Below are positions 35,088 through 44,634 of a stretch of 64,000 nt of DNA, piece after piece (position 1 is the first letter of the stretch; each line of letters opens with the position of its first letter). The stretch is from Cohnella phaseoli (GTDB lineage: Bacteria > Bacillota > Bacilli > Paenibacillales > Paenibacillaceae): the NCBI RefSeq assembly GCF_003386235.1, contig NZ_QRDZ01000012.1, forward strand, positions 1 through 64,000, given 5' to 3'. The notes under the pieces are model-generated. The model did no database searches. It was not told the origin of the DNA and saw only the letters and a program-made list of their open reading frames with translations. The position numbers and the translations under genes are program-made.

Positions 35088-37288
35088 GCCACATTCGACG
35101 CCGGAGCGGGAGGACGTCAGGCTCCGTATCGGTCTATTTTATAGCTGCGACGGCTTCGTTGTTCCTGCTGACCTCCTTGTTGATCGATTTTGCCCGGATC
35201 GCCGCTTTCCGCAAACAGGCCGAGCTGTCGGTCAAGTCGGGCGTACGTTCGGCGATGTCGTCATTCGACCCGATTATTTACGCTAAATACGGACTGTTTA
35301 TCCGCGGTGGGGAGGCTGCGAACGAGCTGTTTCGAACGACGCTGGAGGGCAACTCTTCGGGCGAAGACAACGAGGCGTTTTCTTTTCTGGATACGCGCTG
35401 GGGGCAAGCGGAGGTGACGGAGAGCCGGCCGCTCGCCGGTCATGACGTTTTTCGCAGGCAGGTTTTGGAGGAAATGAAGTACAAGGCTCCGATCGATCTT
35501 GCGATTGAAGTGGCAAGCCGCTTCAAAGGGCTATCGGGGACGATGAAGGAAGCGACTCGAACGGTCGATCTGCTGGAGCAGATGCGCAAAGCCTACGACC
35601 GCAGGGAGAAGGCGTTCGACGATGCTTATGATCGTCAGCGAGCGCATGGCGAGAAGGTCGCGCAGAAAGCTGAATCGGCAATAAGCTCTGCGGGAGGAGT
35701 CGTCGGCGGCTATGACGATTACGTCGCGAAGCGGGAGGAGGACAAGTCGAGAAGGCAAGCTCTTGAACGCTGGGAGGCTGAGAGAGACGCCCGCTTGAAC
35801 GCCGGAGAAGATTCGGAAGAGATAGAGAAGGATAAGCCGGAAGGTCCGCGTTACGGGGCCGAGATCGCCGCTTACGAGTCCCGTGCCGCCTCCACCGCGC
35901 GGGAACTCGGAAAAGCGGCCGACGAAGCGCGAGCGGAATCGGACAAGTTCGTCTCGAAGGCGAGGGAGGCGCTGATTAAAGCCACACAGTCGAACGATGA
36001 AATGCTCGCTATCGTGGAGCGGTCGCGAAGGGATACGGGGGCGACGTCGGGAGGGAGCGAAGACGCTTTGGAATCCGAGCACCGGCAGACGATGGAGGAG
36101 CTGCGTCGCTCTGCGGAGGATCTGATTTTGCCGCCGGCTTTCTTTAGCGAATACGACGCCGAGATCGACCGGCAGTATTCGCAGGGACTAACGCTGGCGG
36201 GCGAACTCGGCTCTTTGTCGTCCTTAATCGCTTCCGCTCCCGGCTCGACCGGTATGGGAACGGCGTTAAGCTCAGGGCAGGCGCAGGCGAGCGATTGCTT
36301 GTCCGAGTTTTCCGACGACTATGGAGCCGGAGGGAGGATCATAGCGCAGCGAAAGGAAATGCTGGAGTCTCGTCGTTCCTACGAAGCGGAGCGGAAGCAG
36401 GCAGAGGCGAGAGCGGAGTCCGAATGGCGAAGTGCCGGGAGCTTCCTCGGCTCGTTCTCCGCAGGAGCGGGCTCGGACGAAGAGAAGGTAAGCGTCGAGC
36501 GTACAAGCGTGTTGTATACAGAGAATCGGGAATGGAATCGTTCCGAGGAGGAGGCGCGCAGAACGCAGAGGAGCGAAGCTTCGTCCCAAGGGAGAGACGA
36601 AGCGATGACATCGGTCAATAGCTTGCTGGACGTGCTGGAAGGCGCCGTTGAGGGAGTCAGGGATCAGCTTTACTTCTCCGAATATGCGCTCGGGAGAATG
36701 ACTCATTTTCCCCCATCATCGGCGAAGGAGCTTCTGAGCGGGGGCGAGATTTCTTTGAGCGTGCACGGTCAGGAGGTCGAATATATTCTTTACGGACTGA
36801 ATCATCCGTCCGGCAATATCGCTGCGGCGTACGGAGAAATTTTTGCTTTCCGACTGGCTGTTCGAACGATGGAAGGGCTGATCGAATGCCGGTCGGCGGG
36901 CCATCCTCTGCTCGTTCTGGCTGCGGCGCTAGTCTACGGAATCACGCAGGCGATGGCGGATATGGGCGCATTGCTGGGGACCGGCAAAATCCAATTGTCC
37001 AAATATTTGAAAGTAGATACGTACTATACAGATTATTTGCGACTGTTCCTGCTGCTGCATGGCGGGGGCTCAAATCCGACAGCGCGAGCGATTGCCGTAA
37101 TGGAGCATGGCTCCGGACTTGATTTCCGCGGCGCTTACACGTATGCGAGCGGAGAAGGGACTGCGTCGGTCCGGCTGTGGTTTTTCCCCGGCCTGCTCAA
37201 AGCGCTGGCCAGGGTCGGAGATTTGGGAGGATCGATAAAGGGGAATCGCTATGAGGCGACGTATACCGCGGATCATTCTTACATATGA
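35084..37288 (+). CDS. TadG-like pilus-associated protein (DUF5702 type)
   Basis: 734 residues. It has one N-terminal membrane helix (VSVYFIAATASLFLLTSLLI) followed by DFARIAAFRKQAELSVKSGV, typical of TadG-like proteins, then a very long charged coiled-coil region (about 150-500) rich in Ala/Glu/Arg, and a C-terminal globular part. The N-terminal pattern and the position between two TadE genes fit the DUF5702 proteins of Firmicute Tad clusters. The large extracellular coil could be a spacer or stalk. Confidence 0.85.
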   Translation: MSHIRRRSGRTSGSVSVYFIAATASLFLLTSLLIDFARIAAFRKQAELSVKSGVRSAMSSFDPIIYAKYGLFIRGGEAANELFRTTLEGNSSGEDNEAFSFLDTRWGQAEVTESRPLAGHDVFRRQVLEEMKYKAPIDLAIEVASRFKGLSGTMKEATRTVDLLEQMRKAYDRREKAFDDAYDRQRAHGEKVAQKAESAISSAGGVVGGYDDYVAKREEDKSRRQALERWEAERDARLNAGEDSEEIEKDKPEGPRYGAEIAAYESRAASTARELGKAADEARAESDKFVSKAREALIKATQSNDEMLAIVERSRRDTGATSGGSEDALESEHRQTMEELRRSAEDLILPPAFFSEYDAEIDRQYSQGLTLAGELGSLSSLIASAPGSTGMGTALSSGQAQASDCLSEFSDDYGAGGRIIAQRKEMLESRRSYEAERKQAEARAESEWRSAGSFLGSFSAGAGSDEEKVSVERTSVLYTENREWNRSEEEARRTQRSEASSQGRDEAMTSVNSLLDVLEGAVEGVRDQLYFSEYALGRMTHFPPSSAKELLSGGEISLSVHGQEVEYILYGLNHPSGNIAAAYGEIFAFRLAVRTMEGLIECRSAGHPLLVLAAALVYGITQAMADMGALLGTGKIQLSKYLKVDTYYTDYLRLFLLLHGGGSNPTARAIAVMEHGSGLDFRGAYTYASGEGTASVRLWFFPGLLKALARVGDLGGSIKGNRYEATYTADHSYI

Positions 37289-38234
37289 ACGATGGCGTTC
37301 AATCCGGTTCGATTCCGGCAGCGTAACGCTGGAGAGCGCGCTGGCCATGCCGATTTTTCTGCTGTTTATTTTATTTCTGATCTTTCTTGTGCAGACGGCG
37401 GTCATCTCCATGGCGCTTCACGGCGCTTTGTCTCAGACGGCGAGGCAGGCGGCGTCCGCATGGTATCCGGTCGCGCTGGCGACGGACAAGCTTAGAGATT
37501 CCGAGCTGAACCGGCAGCTTGAGCAATGGAACGACAAATGGCTAAGCGTGGCGGATACGCTGCGCGAATACGGGCAGTGGCTGCCGGCGCCGATGAACGA
37601 GTGGGCGGACAAGGCGTCCGGGGTGTCGTTTTCATTGGAGGAGCACGCCGCCAAGCTTGCCTTCGGCGAACTGCTCAAGCAGTTTGCGGATCGGCGCGTG
37701 CTCGAATTGTCCAACGTCAGCCTTGTTGCTGTAGGACTTCCGGACGTCGCGGATCGTTCCGACGCTTATATCACTTTGGTGGCCGAATACAAGCTGCCGA
37801 TGCGCGTTCCGTTTCTTGGGCGCAAGCTTGTTTTGCGAGAATCGGCTAGAGAGCGGGCATGGATCGGCGGAAGTCCTTCGTCCTCCAAGCAAGCGGAGGA
37901 GGACCAGACTGGCGAGACGTTCTCGGTAACGTTCGTATCTCTTGATCCGAATCCGGTGAAGCCGGGACGCAAAGCGACGCTTGTCGTGCGGACCGAACCC
38001 GGAAGCGTCGTTGATCTGTCCATTGTTTACAAGAGCGGGCCGAGCCAGGCGAAAAATCTCGGGACAACAATCGCCGATGCATCGGGTTTGGCGTCATGGA
38101 CCTGGCATGTATCCGGAAGGACGACGCCGGGCCAATGGAGCATGCAAGTATCGAACGGGCAGGGCGGAGTCTGGCAGCATTCGTTCGATGTTGTAGGCAA
38201 ATCTGCGGCTGCCAACGAGGAGGGGGAACGTTGA
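37251..38234 (+). CDS. Second TadE-like pseudopilin with C-terminal Ig-like domain
   Basis: 327 residues. VTLESALAMPIFLLFILFLIF is a TadE-type N-terminal helix with the position-5 glutamate. The mature part ends in a beta domain (FSVTFVSLDPNPVKPGRKAT ... WQHSFDVVGK) of about 90 residues that looks Ig-like. Its ATG lies 38 bases inside the end of the TadG-like gene, with GGGGAA as ribosome binding site. Confidence 0.85.
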   Translation: MRRRIPRIILTYERWRSIRFDSGSVTLESALAMPIFLLFILFLIFLVQTAVISMALHGALSQTARQAASAWYPVALATDKLRDSELNRQLEQWNDKWLSVADTLREYGQWLPAPMNEWADKASGVSFSLEEHAAKLAFGELLKQFADRRVLELSNVSLVAVGLPDVADRSDAYITLVAEYKLPMRVPFLGRKLVLRESARERAWIGGSPSSSKQAEEDQTGETFSVTFVSLDPNPVKPGRKATLVVRTEPGSVVDLSIVYKSGPSQAKNLGTTIADASGLASWTWHVSGRTTPGQWSMQVSNGQGGVWQHSFDVVGKSAAANEEGER

Positions 38235-38722
38235 GCTGGGGAGAGTGGCTTATTGCCGGAATTTTGCTGGCGTCGGCATGCTGGACGGATTTGCGCCTCA
38301 TGCGGATTCCGAACGCGTTGAATTTGACCTTCGCGGCAGGAGGCTTTGCGTATCAATTCCTTGCGCACGGAGTGGGCGGATTGGGCTGGGCCTGCCTTGG
38401 AGCATTGTGCGGCGTTGTGCCTCTGTACGCGATGAATCGCTTAGGAGGTATAGGAGGAGGAGACGTTAAATGGTTCGGGGCGTTCGGCGCATGGGCCGGG
38501 CCCGCGTTGACCTTCGAGCTGCTGCTCGTTTCCGTATTGGTCGGGGGGGGGATCGCTTGCGGGCTGTTGGCGCTCCGAGTTCCCGGCTTGCGAGCGCTGG
38601 GAATAAAGCTGAAGTGGCCGTGGGGAGAGCATCCGGTAACCGGGGGAAGGAAGGTTGCTTTTCCGTTCATGCTGGCGGTTGCCCCCGGATTTCTGATTTT
38701 ACTGGGAATGGGGTGGAGATGA
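38231..38722 (+). CDS. Prepilin peptidase, A24 family (CpaA/TadV)
   Basis: 163 residues, a polytopic aspartic protease. The two catalytic aspartates are in ACWTDLRLMRIPN and GGGDVKWFGAFGAW. It should cut the Flp and TadE leader peptides. The long frame opens at 38096, but the family start matches TTG 38231, which has AGGAGGGGG upstream and overlaps the previous stop (TTGA). Confidence 0.92.
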   Translation: MSWGEWLIAGILLASACWTDLRLMRIPNALNLTFAAGGFAYQFLAHGVGGLGWACLGALCGVVPLYAMNRLGGIGGGDVKWFGAFGAWAGPALTFELLLVSVLVGGGIACGLLALRVPGLRALGIKLKWPWGEHPVTGGRKVAFPFMLAVAPGFLILLGMGWR

Positions 38723-40297
38723 GTGAAAACATTGCCGCTATCGGTAAGGTTCGAACAGCGCAGAGGGCATGTCATGATTATAGAACGCGATCCGCCGCTT
38801 GCCCGGAACGAGATCATCGAGACGCAGCTTCGCATGCTTCAGCGTTGCAAAGTTCCTTCGCTGCTTCCGCTTGAGCTTGAGGAGTGCGATGGACGAGTTT
38901 CGCTGAGATACGCTTTAACCGGAACGCGCATGCTTACGGAGGCAATGCGAGCCTCCTGGTGGTCGATGAGCGAAGCGATGGAGGCGTTGTGTAAGCTTGC
39001 CGATACGTTGGAGGAATGTCGGCTAATTATGCTGGATGCCGAGAGGGTGCGGCTGCAGGACGAATTTATTTTTGTCGGCAACGAGACTCGGGACTTGCAC
39101 TTTACTTATTTACCGTTAGTCCTGCCTTCCCCCAATTGGAAAGAGGACTTGGAGAGTTTGATCGTCAGGTGGATGATGCGCGTCAAAGAGCCGGACGGAT
39201 TGGTTTTTCAGCAGGTGCTGCGGTTGGTGTCCAGCGCGGACTTCGTGCCTGCGACTTTAAGCCGTCTCGGCAGGAAGTATTTGGCCGAAGCTTCGGCCGG
39301 AGCTGCCGTCTCCTTCTCGGATATTCGCAAACCGGATCCCGCCCCGATGACGGATATGCGGTCTGCCGCCAGGGAAGAGAACAAACCGAAAAGTCGTTCA
39401 TGGGAGCTTCTTCAACCCGTTAGCGGAGATCCGCAACCGGTATCGGAGCTTTGGGGAGAGCCGTCACAGCATCGGTTTGATGCAGTAAGACAGAAGAGCG
39501 AGGAGAACTCTGAAGAGGAGGATGGAGGCGAACGATTCGATCCTGCTCGTTGGCGGATCATCGTCATCTGCTCGTCTTTGCTGTTGCTGGCAGCTGCCTG
39601 GAAATTCGTGTACCTGGAACGGCCGGGCCAGCAGCAATTGCTCATTTGCGTCTGCTTGACCTTGATCGCCGGAGCGGCGGCTATTCTGTTCTGGAATGGT
39701 CCGCCTATGCGGATGGGATCGTTTCGTCGGGGAGAGCCCTCTTCCGAACCGGGACCGAGAGAGATCGAGGCTGCCTTCCGCAATCGCTATGCAGCGGAGG
39801 AGGCAAACGGAGTCGGCCCGGTATGGTCGCCTCCGGGGTTTGCAGCGGCGGCAGCCAAGCCGCAGGAGCGGGATACGGGGGGCCGTATTCCGGGGAGCGG
39901 CACAATTACGCCGGAAACGACATGGATTTCCGGACAGGAGCGAACCGCATTGCTAGACCGGCAGTCATCTCCGGCATCGGAACCGTACTGCTTGGTGTGG
40001 AAGTCGAAACACGAGCAATTTCGAATCCCTCTGCGCGGCGAATCCCTCGTCATCGGACGATCCGAAGAGGCGGCCGACCATGTAGACGAGACGGAGGGGA
40101 TTTCCCGCTCTCATGTCGAGTTCGTGAAAGTATCCGAGCAGTGGAAGGTGAAGGACCTTGGGTCGCGCAACGGGTCGCGACTTAACAACAAGCCGATGGC
40201 TCCTTATGAACTGTATTCGCTTCAGCCGGGAGATTGCCTGACGCTGGCTTGTTCGCAGTACCGTTTCCAACTCGTGGAAGGAAAGCAACCTAACTAG
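38723..40297 (+). CDS. DUF6382 and FHA domain membrane protein of the Tad cluster
   Basis: 524 residues. The N-terminal ~170 residues (VRFEQRRGHVMIIERDPPLA ... SMSEAMEALCKLADTLEEC) match what I recall as DUF6382. Two membrane helices follow in the middle (WRIIVICSSLLLLAAAWKFV and LLICVCLTLIAGAAAILFW), and the C-terminus is an FHA phosphothreonine-binding domain with VIGRSEE, GISRSHVEF and LGSRNGSRLNN. It starts at GTG 38723 directly after the peptidase stop. The FHA domain points to control of pilus assembly by a Ser/Thr kinase, which is not in this window. Confidence 0.88.
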   Translation: MKTLPLSVRFEQRRGHVMIIERDPPLARNEIIETQLRMLQRCKVPSLLPLELEECDGRVSLRYALTGTRMLTEAMRASWWSMSEAMEALCKLADTLEECRLIMLDAERVRLQDEFIFVGNETRDLHFTYLPLVLPSPNWKEDLESLIVRWMMRVKEPDGLVFQQVLRLVSSADFVPATLSRLGRKYLAEASAGAAVSFSDIRKPDPAPMTDMRSAAREENKPKSRSWELLQPVSGDPQPVSELWGEPSQHRFDAVRQKSEENSEEEDGGERFDPARWRIIVICSSLLLLAAAWKFVYLERPGQQQLLICVCLTLIAGAAAILFWNGPPMRMGSFRRGEPSSEPGPREIEAAFRNRYAAEEANGVGPVWSPPGFAAAAAKPQERDTGGRIPGSGTITPETTWISGQERTALLDRQSSPASEPYCLVWKSKHEQFRIPLRGESLVIGRSEEAADHVDETEGISRSHVEFVKVSEQWKVKDLGSRNGSRLNNKPMAPYELYSLQPGDCLTLACSQYRFQLVEGKQPN

Positions 40298-40340
40298 AGA
40301 ATGTTGATTAAGCCTCACCAGGATCACATAAAGAAAAGCC

Positions 40341-40496
40341 CTAGGGCGTGTATGCAAACCCGCTCAGAGGTATCTTTCATCCCCTGCTGCGTCACTTTTG
40401 CTTGACGTACCCCCGGTACGCCTTCACAAAAGTTCCTTGCATGGAACGAAAATTCGGCAAAATCTACTATCCTCGGAGTATGCATACACGCCCTAG
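40341..40496. repeat. Palindromic mini-element with perfect 16-bp ends (family 2)
   Basis: CTAGGGCGTGTATGCA (40341-40356) and TGCATACACGCCCTAG (40481-40496) are exact inverted repeats enclosing 156 bases. The interior has no gene and contains a small palindrome, GTACCCCCGGTAC. It lies at the convergent junction of the FHA and SDR genes. The right end supplies the TAG stop of the SDR gene (40493-40495). The CTAG at each tip could be a duplicated target. Confidence 0.88.
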
Positions 40497-41398
40497 CGGG
40501 ACAAATCCCGCAGGGCCTCTTCGAGTTTAGGGAAGGCGAACTTGAATCCATGATCGAGCAGCTTGCGAGGCATCGCCTTCTGTCCGGTCAGCACGAGCGT
40601 GCTCATCTCGCCTAGGGCGGTGCGCAGCAGGAAGCCCGGAACCGGGAACCAGTGAGGCCGCTTCATCGCTTGTCCGAGAGCACGACCGAATTCGTCGTTG
40701 GATACAGGATCGGGAGCGACTGCGTTCACGGGACCTTCGATCGACTTATTATCCAGACAGAACAAAATCAAGGAAACCATGTCCTGCAGATGAATCCATG
40801 GCAGCCCCTGCTTGCCGTCGCCGATGCGGCCGCCTCCGAACAGCCGATACGGCAGCCGGATAAGCGGGAAGGCTCCGCCGTCCCGAGCGCAGACGAGCCC
40901 GATCCGCAGCTTGACGAGCCGCTTGACCGGGATTCGATCCGCCGCCGCTTCCCACCGGACGACCGTATCGCCCAGAAAGTCGGCAGGCTGCACGGGAGAG
41001 GATTCATCGAAGATCTGCTCGCCGGAATGCCCGTATAGCGATATTCCGGAAGCGTTCACAACAACCTCCGGAGGGTAGCGCATGCGCTTGATATATTCGG
41101 AGATTCGTTCGGCTGCTTGTTCCCGGGAGCGGACGATGCGCTCCTTCGCTTTGTCGGTCCAGCGCTGGTTGATCGTCTCTCCGGTGAGATTAACAAGGCC
41201 GTCGAAGCCGGACAGACGGTCGGGATCGGCGGCCCATTCCTCCCAAGTAACGTACCGAGGATGGGGAAGCGCATTGTCGTAGGCAGCGGCGGCAGGCTTT
41301 TTTCTCGTCACGATCCATACTTCGTCCCCTCTCGACAACAGGGCGTGCGTTAAAGCCTGACCGATGAATCCGGTCCCTCCGCACAGCAGCAGACGCAT
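40493..41398 (-). CDS. TIGR01777-type SDR epimerase (YfcH/SDR39U1 family)
   Basis: 301 residues. NAD(P)-binding GGTGFIGQAL is at the very start, then LVNLTGETINQRWTDKAKER, the family hallmark, VNASGISLYGHSGEQIFDE, and a C-terminal FPVPGFLLRTALGEMSTLVL. The substrate is unknown for the family. ATG 41398 has GAGGAGGGA upstream. The stop codon lies inside the right end of the mini-element, so the last residue or two may have been set by that insertion. Confidence 0.92.
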   Translation of the reverse strand: MRLLLCGGTGFIGQALTHALLSRGDEVWIVTRKKPAAAAYDNALPHPRYVTWEEWAADPDRLSGFDGLVNLTGETINQRWTDKAKERIVRSREQAAERISEYIKRMRYPPEVVVNASGISLYGHSGEQIFDESSPVQPADFLGDTVVRWEAAADRIPVKRLVKLRIGLVCARDGGAFPLIRLPYRLFGGGRIGDGKQGLPWIHLQDMVSLILFCLDNKSIEGPVNAVAPDPVSNDEFGRALGQAMKRPHWFPVPGFLLRTALGEMSTLVLTGQKAMPRKLLDHGFKFAFPKLEEALRDLSR

Positions 41399-41421
41399 GC
41401 GCGTTCCCTCCTCGCTAACGA

Positions 41422-41835
41422 TTATTCCTTATCGATAGATACGATCGTTTTTTGCTCCACCGATCCGGTGTCCGTATCGATTTTTTCAACGATATATTGG
41501 AATTTTACAGGCGTGTTCTCACCCCAGGACCCGACTTTCTCGGCGACTTCCGGAGTGACCTGGAAGCCAGTAGGGCCTTGCTCAGTCTCGATTTCGACGG
41601 AGTGGCCGTCCTGAAGTCCGACGTATTTTCCAGTGGCCTCGATCTGCTCCGGTGAAGCGGACGGACTCGGATTATCCGAAGGGCTCACGGACGGGCTCGC
41701 GGACGGACTGGCCGTGGCGGAAGGACTGGCGGACGGAGAAGATCCCGAGCTGCCGTCATTACAGGCTGTGCCTATCAGTGCCAGAGCCAACACGGCGGCC
41801 CCCAGTGTCATCGTCTTTCGGTTGCGCTTTTTCAT
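41422..41835 (-). CDS. Small lipoprotein with Ser/Pro linker
   Basis: 137 residues. The signal peptide ends in the lipobox LIGTAC (Cys25). A Ser/Pro/Ala low-complexity linker (about 29-62) follows, then a ~75-residue beta domain (IEATGKYVGLQDGHSVEIET). It is anchored to the outer face of the membrane. The beta domain resembles small metal- or ligand-binding lipoprotein domains, but I do not recognise it. AGGAGGTG precedes the ATG. It lies 23 bases ahead of the SDR gene. Confidence 0.88.
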   Translation of the reverse strand: MKKRNRKTMTLGAAVLALALIGTACNDGSSGSSPSASPSATASPSASPSVSPSDNPSPSASPEQIEATGKYVGLQDGHSVEIETEQGPTGFQVTPEVAEKVGSWGENTPVKFQYIVEKIDTDTGSVEQKTIVSIDKE

Positions 41836-41920
41836 AGTAGTGATGCACCTCCTTAAGAGGTTAGACGAAGTTGGACGGCAAAGGTTTCGGTTTTTTTTAG
41901 CGCGACGATTCCGGGAACGA

Positions 41921-42355
41921 TCACTTCAGCAAGTGGCTGTAGGCGGAATAGTCGATCTGCTTCTTCTCAAGGAAGCTGATCAGGCTCTTATGGTCGCGAG
42001 CCGGCGTCGCGCGTATGTAGCCCTCGATGCAGTGTTCCTTCGTGACCTCGGCTGCGCCGCTCTCAACGGCGATTTGCCCGATCTTGGCGGCGATGGAATG
42101 GCTTGCAATATCGCGGAACGGAGTCGGAACCGGCGAGACAAGCGTCTGAAGCATATCCTTGGACTCGGGAGTCCATAGGTCGCGGCTTCGCTCCACCCAA
42201 TAATTTTGCCAATCGAGCTTGGATTTCCCGTCTCTTTGCGGGAGCACCTTGAGGAATTTGCGGAACATGAAGAAGCCGCCTATGCTCATGAACAAGACAA
42301 GCACGACTGTCCAGAATGCAATGAAATAAATAAACCACGTCGGGGTATCACCCAT
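41921..42355 (-). CDS. DUF2621 family membrane protein
   Basis: 144 residues with one N-terminal membrane helix (FIYFIAFWTVVLVLFMSIGG) and a cytosolic domain KLDWQNYWVERSRDLWTPES typical of the DUF2621 family of Bacilli. The function is unknown. GAGGTGATC precedes ATG 42355; a GTG at 42364 also opens the frame but overlaps the ribosome binding site. Confidence 0.88.
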   Translation of the reverse strand: MGDTPTWFIYFIAFWTVVLVLFMSIGGFFMFRKFLKVLPQRDGKSKLDWQNYWVERSRDLWTPESKDMLQTLVSPVPTPFRDIASHSIAAKIGQIAVESGAAEVTKEHCIEGYIRATPARDHKSLISFLEKKQIDYSAYSHLLK

Positions 42356-42492
42356 AACGATCACCTCATCTTGAAATTATACCGCATTCCTAGATTTATT
42401 TCGACGTTCGCGATACAATAGTGAAATAATTGCGAGAACAAGCCCCCGGAGCATCGGGAGGGGACGGAACGACAGGCGAGAGGAGCCGGAAA

Positions 42493-43614
42493 ATGTTGAA
42501 AATCGGATCTCATGTTTCTTTTTCGGACAAAGGTTTGCTGACGGCAACGAAGGAAGCGGAAACCTACGGATCGAGCACCTTTATGATCTACACGGGCGCG
42601 CCGCAGAATACCCGCAGGAAGCCGATCGAGGATTTGTATATTCCCCAGGGCAAGGATGCGATGGCGCAAGCCGGAATCGGCGAGATTGTCGTGCACGCTC
42701 CGTACATCGTGAATCTGGGCTCTTATAAAGAAGATACTTATCGCTTGGCGATAGATTTCCTGCAGGAGGAGATCCGCCGGACGCACGCCATCGGAGTCAA
42801 GAATATCGTGCTGCACCCTGGGGCGTATACGGAGAAGGATCCGGAATACGGTATCGCGCGCATTGCGGAAGGTCTCAATGAAGTGCTGGAAGGCACGAAG
42901 GAGACGGACGTGAACATCGCCCTGGAGACGATGGCGGGCAAAGGGACGGAGATCGGCCGCAGCTTCGAGGAGCTGGCGCAAATCATCGAGCGCGTTCGGC
43001 TGAACGAACGCTTGACCGTCTGCATGGATACTTGCCACATTCACGATGCGGGCTACGATATTGTCGGCGATATCGACGGCGTGCTGCGCAAATTCGACGA
43101 CATCGTCGGTCTGAACCGGATCGCGGTCGTACACGTCAACGACAGCAAAAATCCGTGCGGAGCGGCCAAGGACCGTCATGCCCCGATCGGCTCCGGCTGG
43201 ATCGGCTATGACGGCATCGCCGGGGTTGTCGGACACGATCTGCTCAAGGGCAAGCCATTTATTCTCGAGACGCCTTGGATCGGCAAGAACGAACGTCCGA
43301 TGTACGAGGCCGAGATTGCGATGCTCAGAGGGGATGCGGAGGAGAGATTTGGCGGCGAATTCATGGTCGATGTCGAACGGCTGCACCATTTCTTCGAAAA
43401 GGTCGGAATCGATTCGCGTCTGTACGTGCTGAATACGTGGGAGCTGCTGAAATCCGACGCCAAAGCGAGAAAAGCGGACCCGCGCGAGCCGATGGAAAGG
43501 CTCTACGATATGCTGCTGGAAAATCGCGTGCTTCCGGAGGAATACAGCGAGGAAGCGATGAACCATCGTCTGCTGGCCTATTTGGCGGGCGAAGAATGGC
43601 TGTCCCAACAATAA
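42493..43614 (+). CDS. nfo: Endonuclease IV with C-terminal extension
   Basis: 373 residues. The apurinic/apyrimidinic endonuclease core is clear: [80 protein letters not shown] and FILETPWI, with the usual Zn ligands. It nicks DNA at abasic sites in base excision repair. The family is normally ~280 residues; about 90 extra residues at the C-terminus ([20 protein letters not shown] onward) have no obvious known domain. ATG 42493 has AGAGGAGCC upstream; the frame opens earlier at 42430. Confidence 0.93.
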   Translation: MLKIGSHVSFSDKGLLTATKEAETYGSSTFMIYTGAPQNTRRKPIEDLYIPQGKDAMAQAGIGEIVVHAPYIVNLGSYKEDTYRLAIDFLQEEIRRTHAIGVKNIVLHPGAYTEKDPEYGIARIAEGLNEVLEGTKETDVNIALETMAGKGTEIGRSFEELAQIIERVRLNERLTVCMDTCHIHDAGYDIVGDIDGVLRKFDDIVGLNRIAVVHVNDSKNPCGAAKDRHAPIGSGWIGYDGIAGVVGHDLLKGKPFILETPWIGKNERPMYEAEIAMLRGDAEERFGGEFMVDVERLHHFFEKVGIDSRLYVLNTWELLKSDAKARKADPREPMERLYDMLLENRVLPEEYSEEAMNHRLLAYLAGEEWLSQQ

Positions 43615-43637
43615 ATATCGAGAGGTAGAAGATAGCG

Positions 43638-44537
43638 ATGAGTCATACGTATCAGCCGCAAGGAAACAAACGGCTAGAAGACAAGAGCGTACGCGCGCGA
43701 ATGCTCATTTCCTGCCCGGACAAGGCAGGCATCGTCGCCGCCGTGTCGCAATTTCTGTACGAGCAAGGAGCCAACATCGTCCAGTCCGATCAATATACGA
43801 TGGACCCGGAAGGCGGCATGTTCTTCATGCGGATCGAGTTCGATCTGCAGGAGCTGGAGCAGCGCTTGCCTTCGCTTCAGGAGGATTTCACCCGCGTCGC
43901 GGATCGTTTCTCGATGAGATGGAGCATTTTCCGCGCAGCGCGACGCAAAAGAATTGCGGTATTCGTCTCCAAGGAGGATCATTGCCTGCTTGAACTTCTC
44001 TGGCAATGGCAGGCCGGGGATCTCGACGCCGAGATCAGCATGGTGATCAGCAATCACGAGGATATGAGAGGAATCGTCGAGTCGTTCGGCATTCCTTTTC
44101 ACTATGTGCCCGTTACGCCCGATACGAAGGCGGAAGCCGAGCAGAAGCAGCGCGAGCTAACCGCAGGCAAAATCGACCTGATCGTGCTCGCCCGCTACAT
44201 GCAGATCGTTTCTCCGAAATTCATCGAGCAGTATCACAATCGCATCATTAATATCCATCACTCCTTCCTGCCGGCGTTCGTCGGGGGCAAGCCTTATCAG
44301 CAAGCTTACAATCGCGGGGTTAAGCTGATCGGAGCGACGGCACACTATGTAACGGAAGAGCTGGATGGCGGCCCGATTATCGAGCAGGACATTCAGCGCG
44401 TCAGCCATCGCGACAACGTCAACGAGCTGAAGCGGATCGGACGCCACATCGAGAGAATCGTGCTGGCCCGAGCCGTAAAGTGGCATGTGGAGGACAGACT
44501 GCTCGTCTACCAAAACAAAACCGTCGTATTTGTGTAA
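43638..44537 (+). CDS. purU: Formyltetrahydrofolate deformylase
   Basis: 299 residues. An N-terminal ACT domain (MLISCPDKAGIVAAVSQFLY) precedes a formyltransferase-fold catalytic domain with HHSFLPAFVGGKPYQQAY, GATAHYVTEELDGGPIIEQD and the hallmark N/H/D residues of hydrolases of 10-formyl-tetrahydrofolate. It releases formate and balances the one-carbon pool. It follows endonuclease IV by 24 bases, with AGAGGTAG as ribosome binding site. Confidence 0.95.
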   Translation: MSHTYQPQGNKRLEDKSVRARMLISCPDKAGIVAAVSQFLYEQGANIVQSDQYTMDPEGGMFFMRIEFDLQELEQRLPSLQEDFTRVADRFSMRWSIFRAARRKRIAVFVSKEDHCLLELLWQWQAGDLDAEISMVISNHEDMRGIVESFGIPFHYVPVTPDTKAEAEQKQRELTAGKIDLIVLARYMQIVSPKFIEQYHNRIINIHHSFLPAFVGGKPYQQAYNRGVKLIGATAHYVTEELDGGPIIEQDIQRVSHRDNVNELKRIGRHIERIVLARAVKWHVEDRLLVYQNKTVVFV

Positions 44538-44634
44538 CTCGTGCTACAATGTACAACAAATAATGAGAAGCTGCACGGCTGCGGCGCAATTCGCCGGCAA
44601 CGTACGCGAATAGATAAGAGGAGGGCTCTGTTTC

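Noticed and set aside
42361..43611. 416-residue leftward frame opposite endonuclease IV
   Set aside because: Antisense shadow of the well-identified nfo gene; no recognisable domain.
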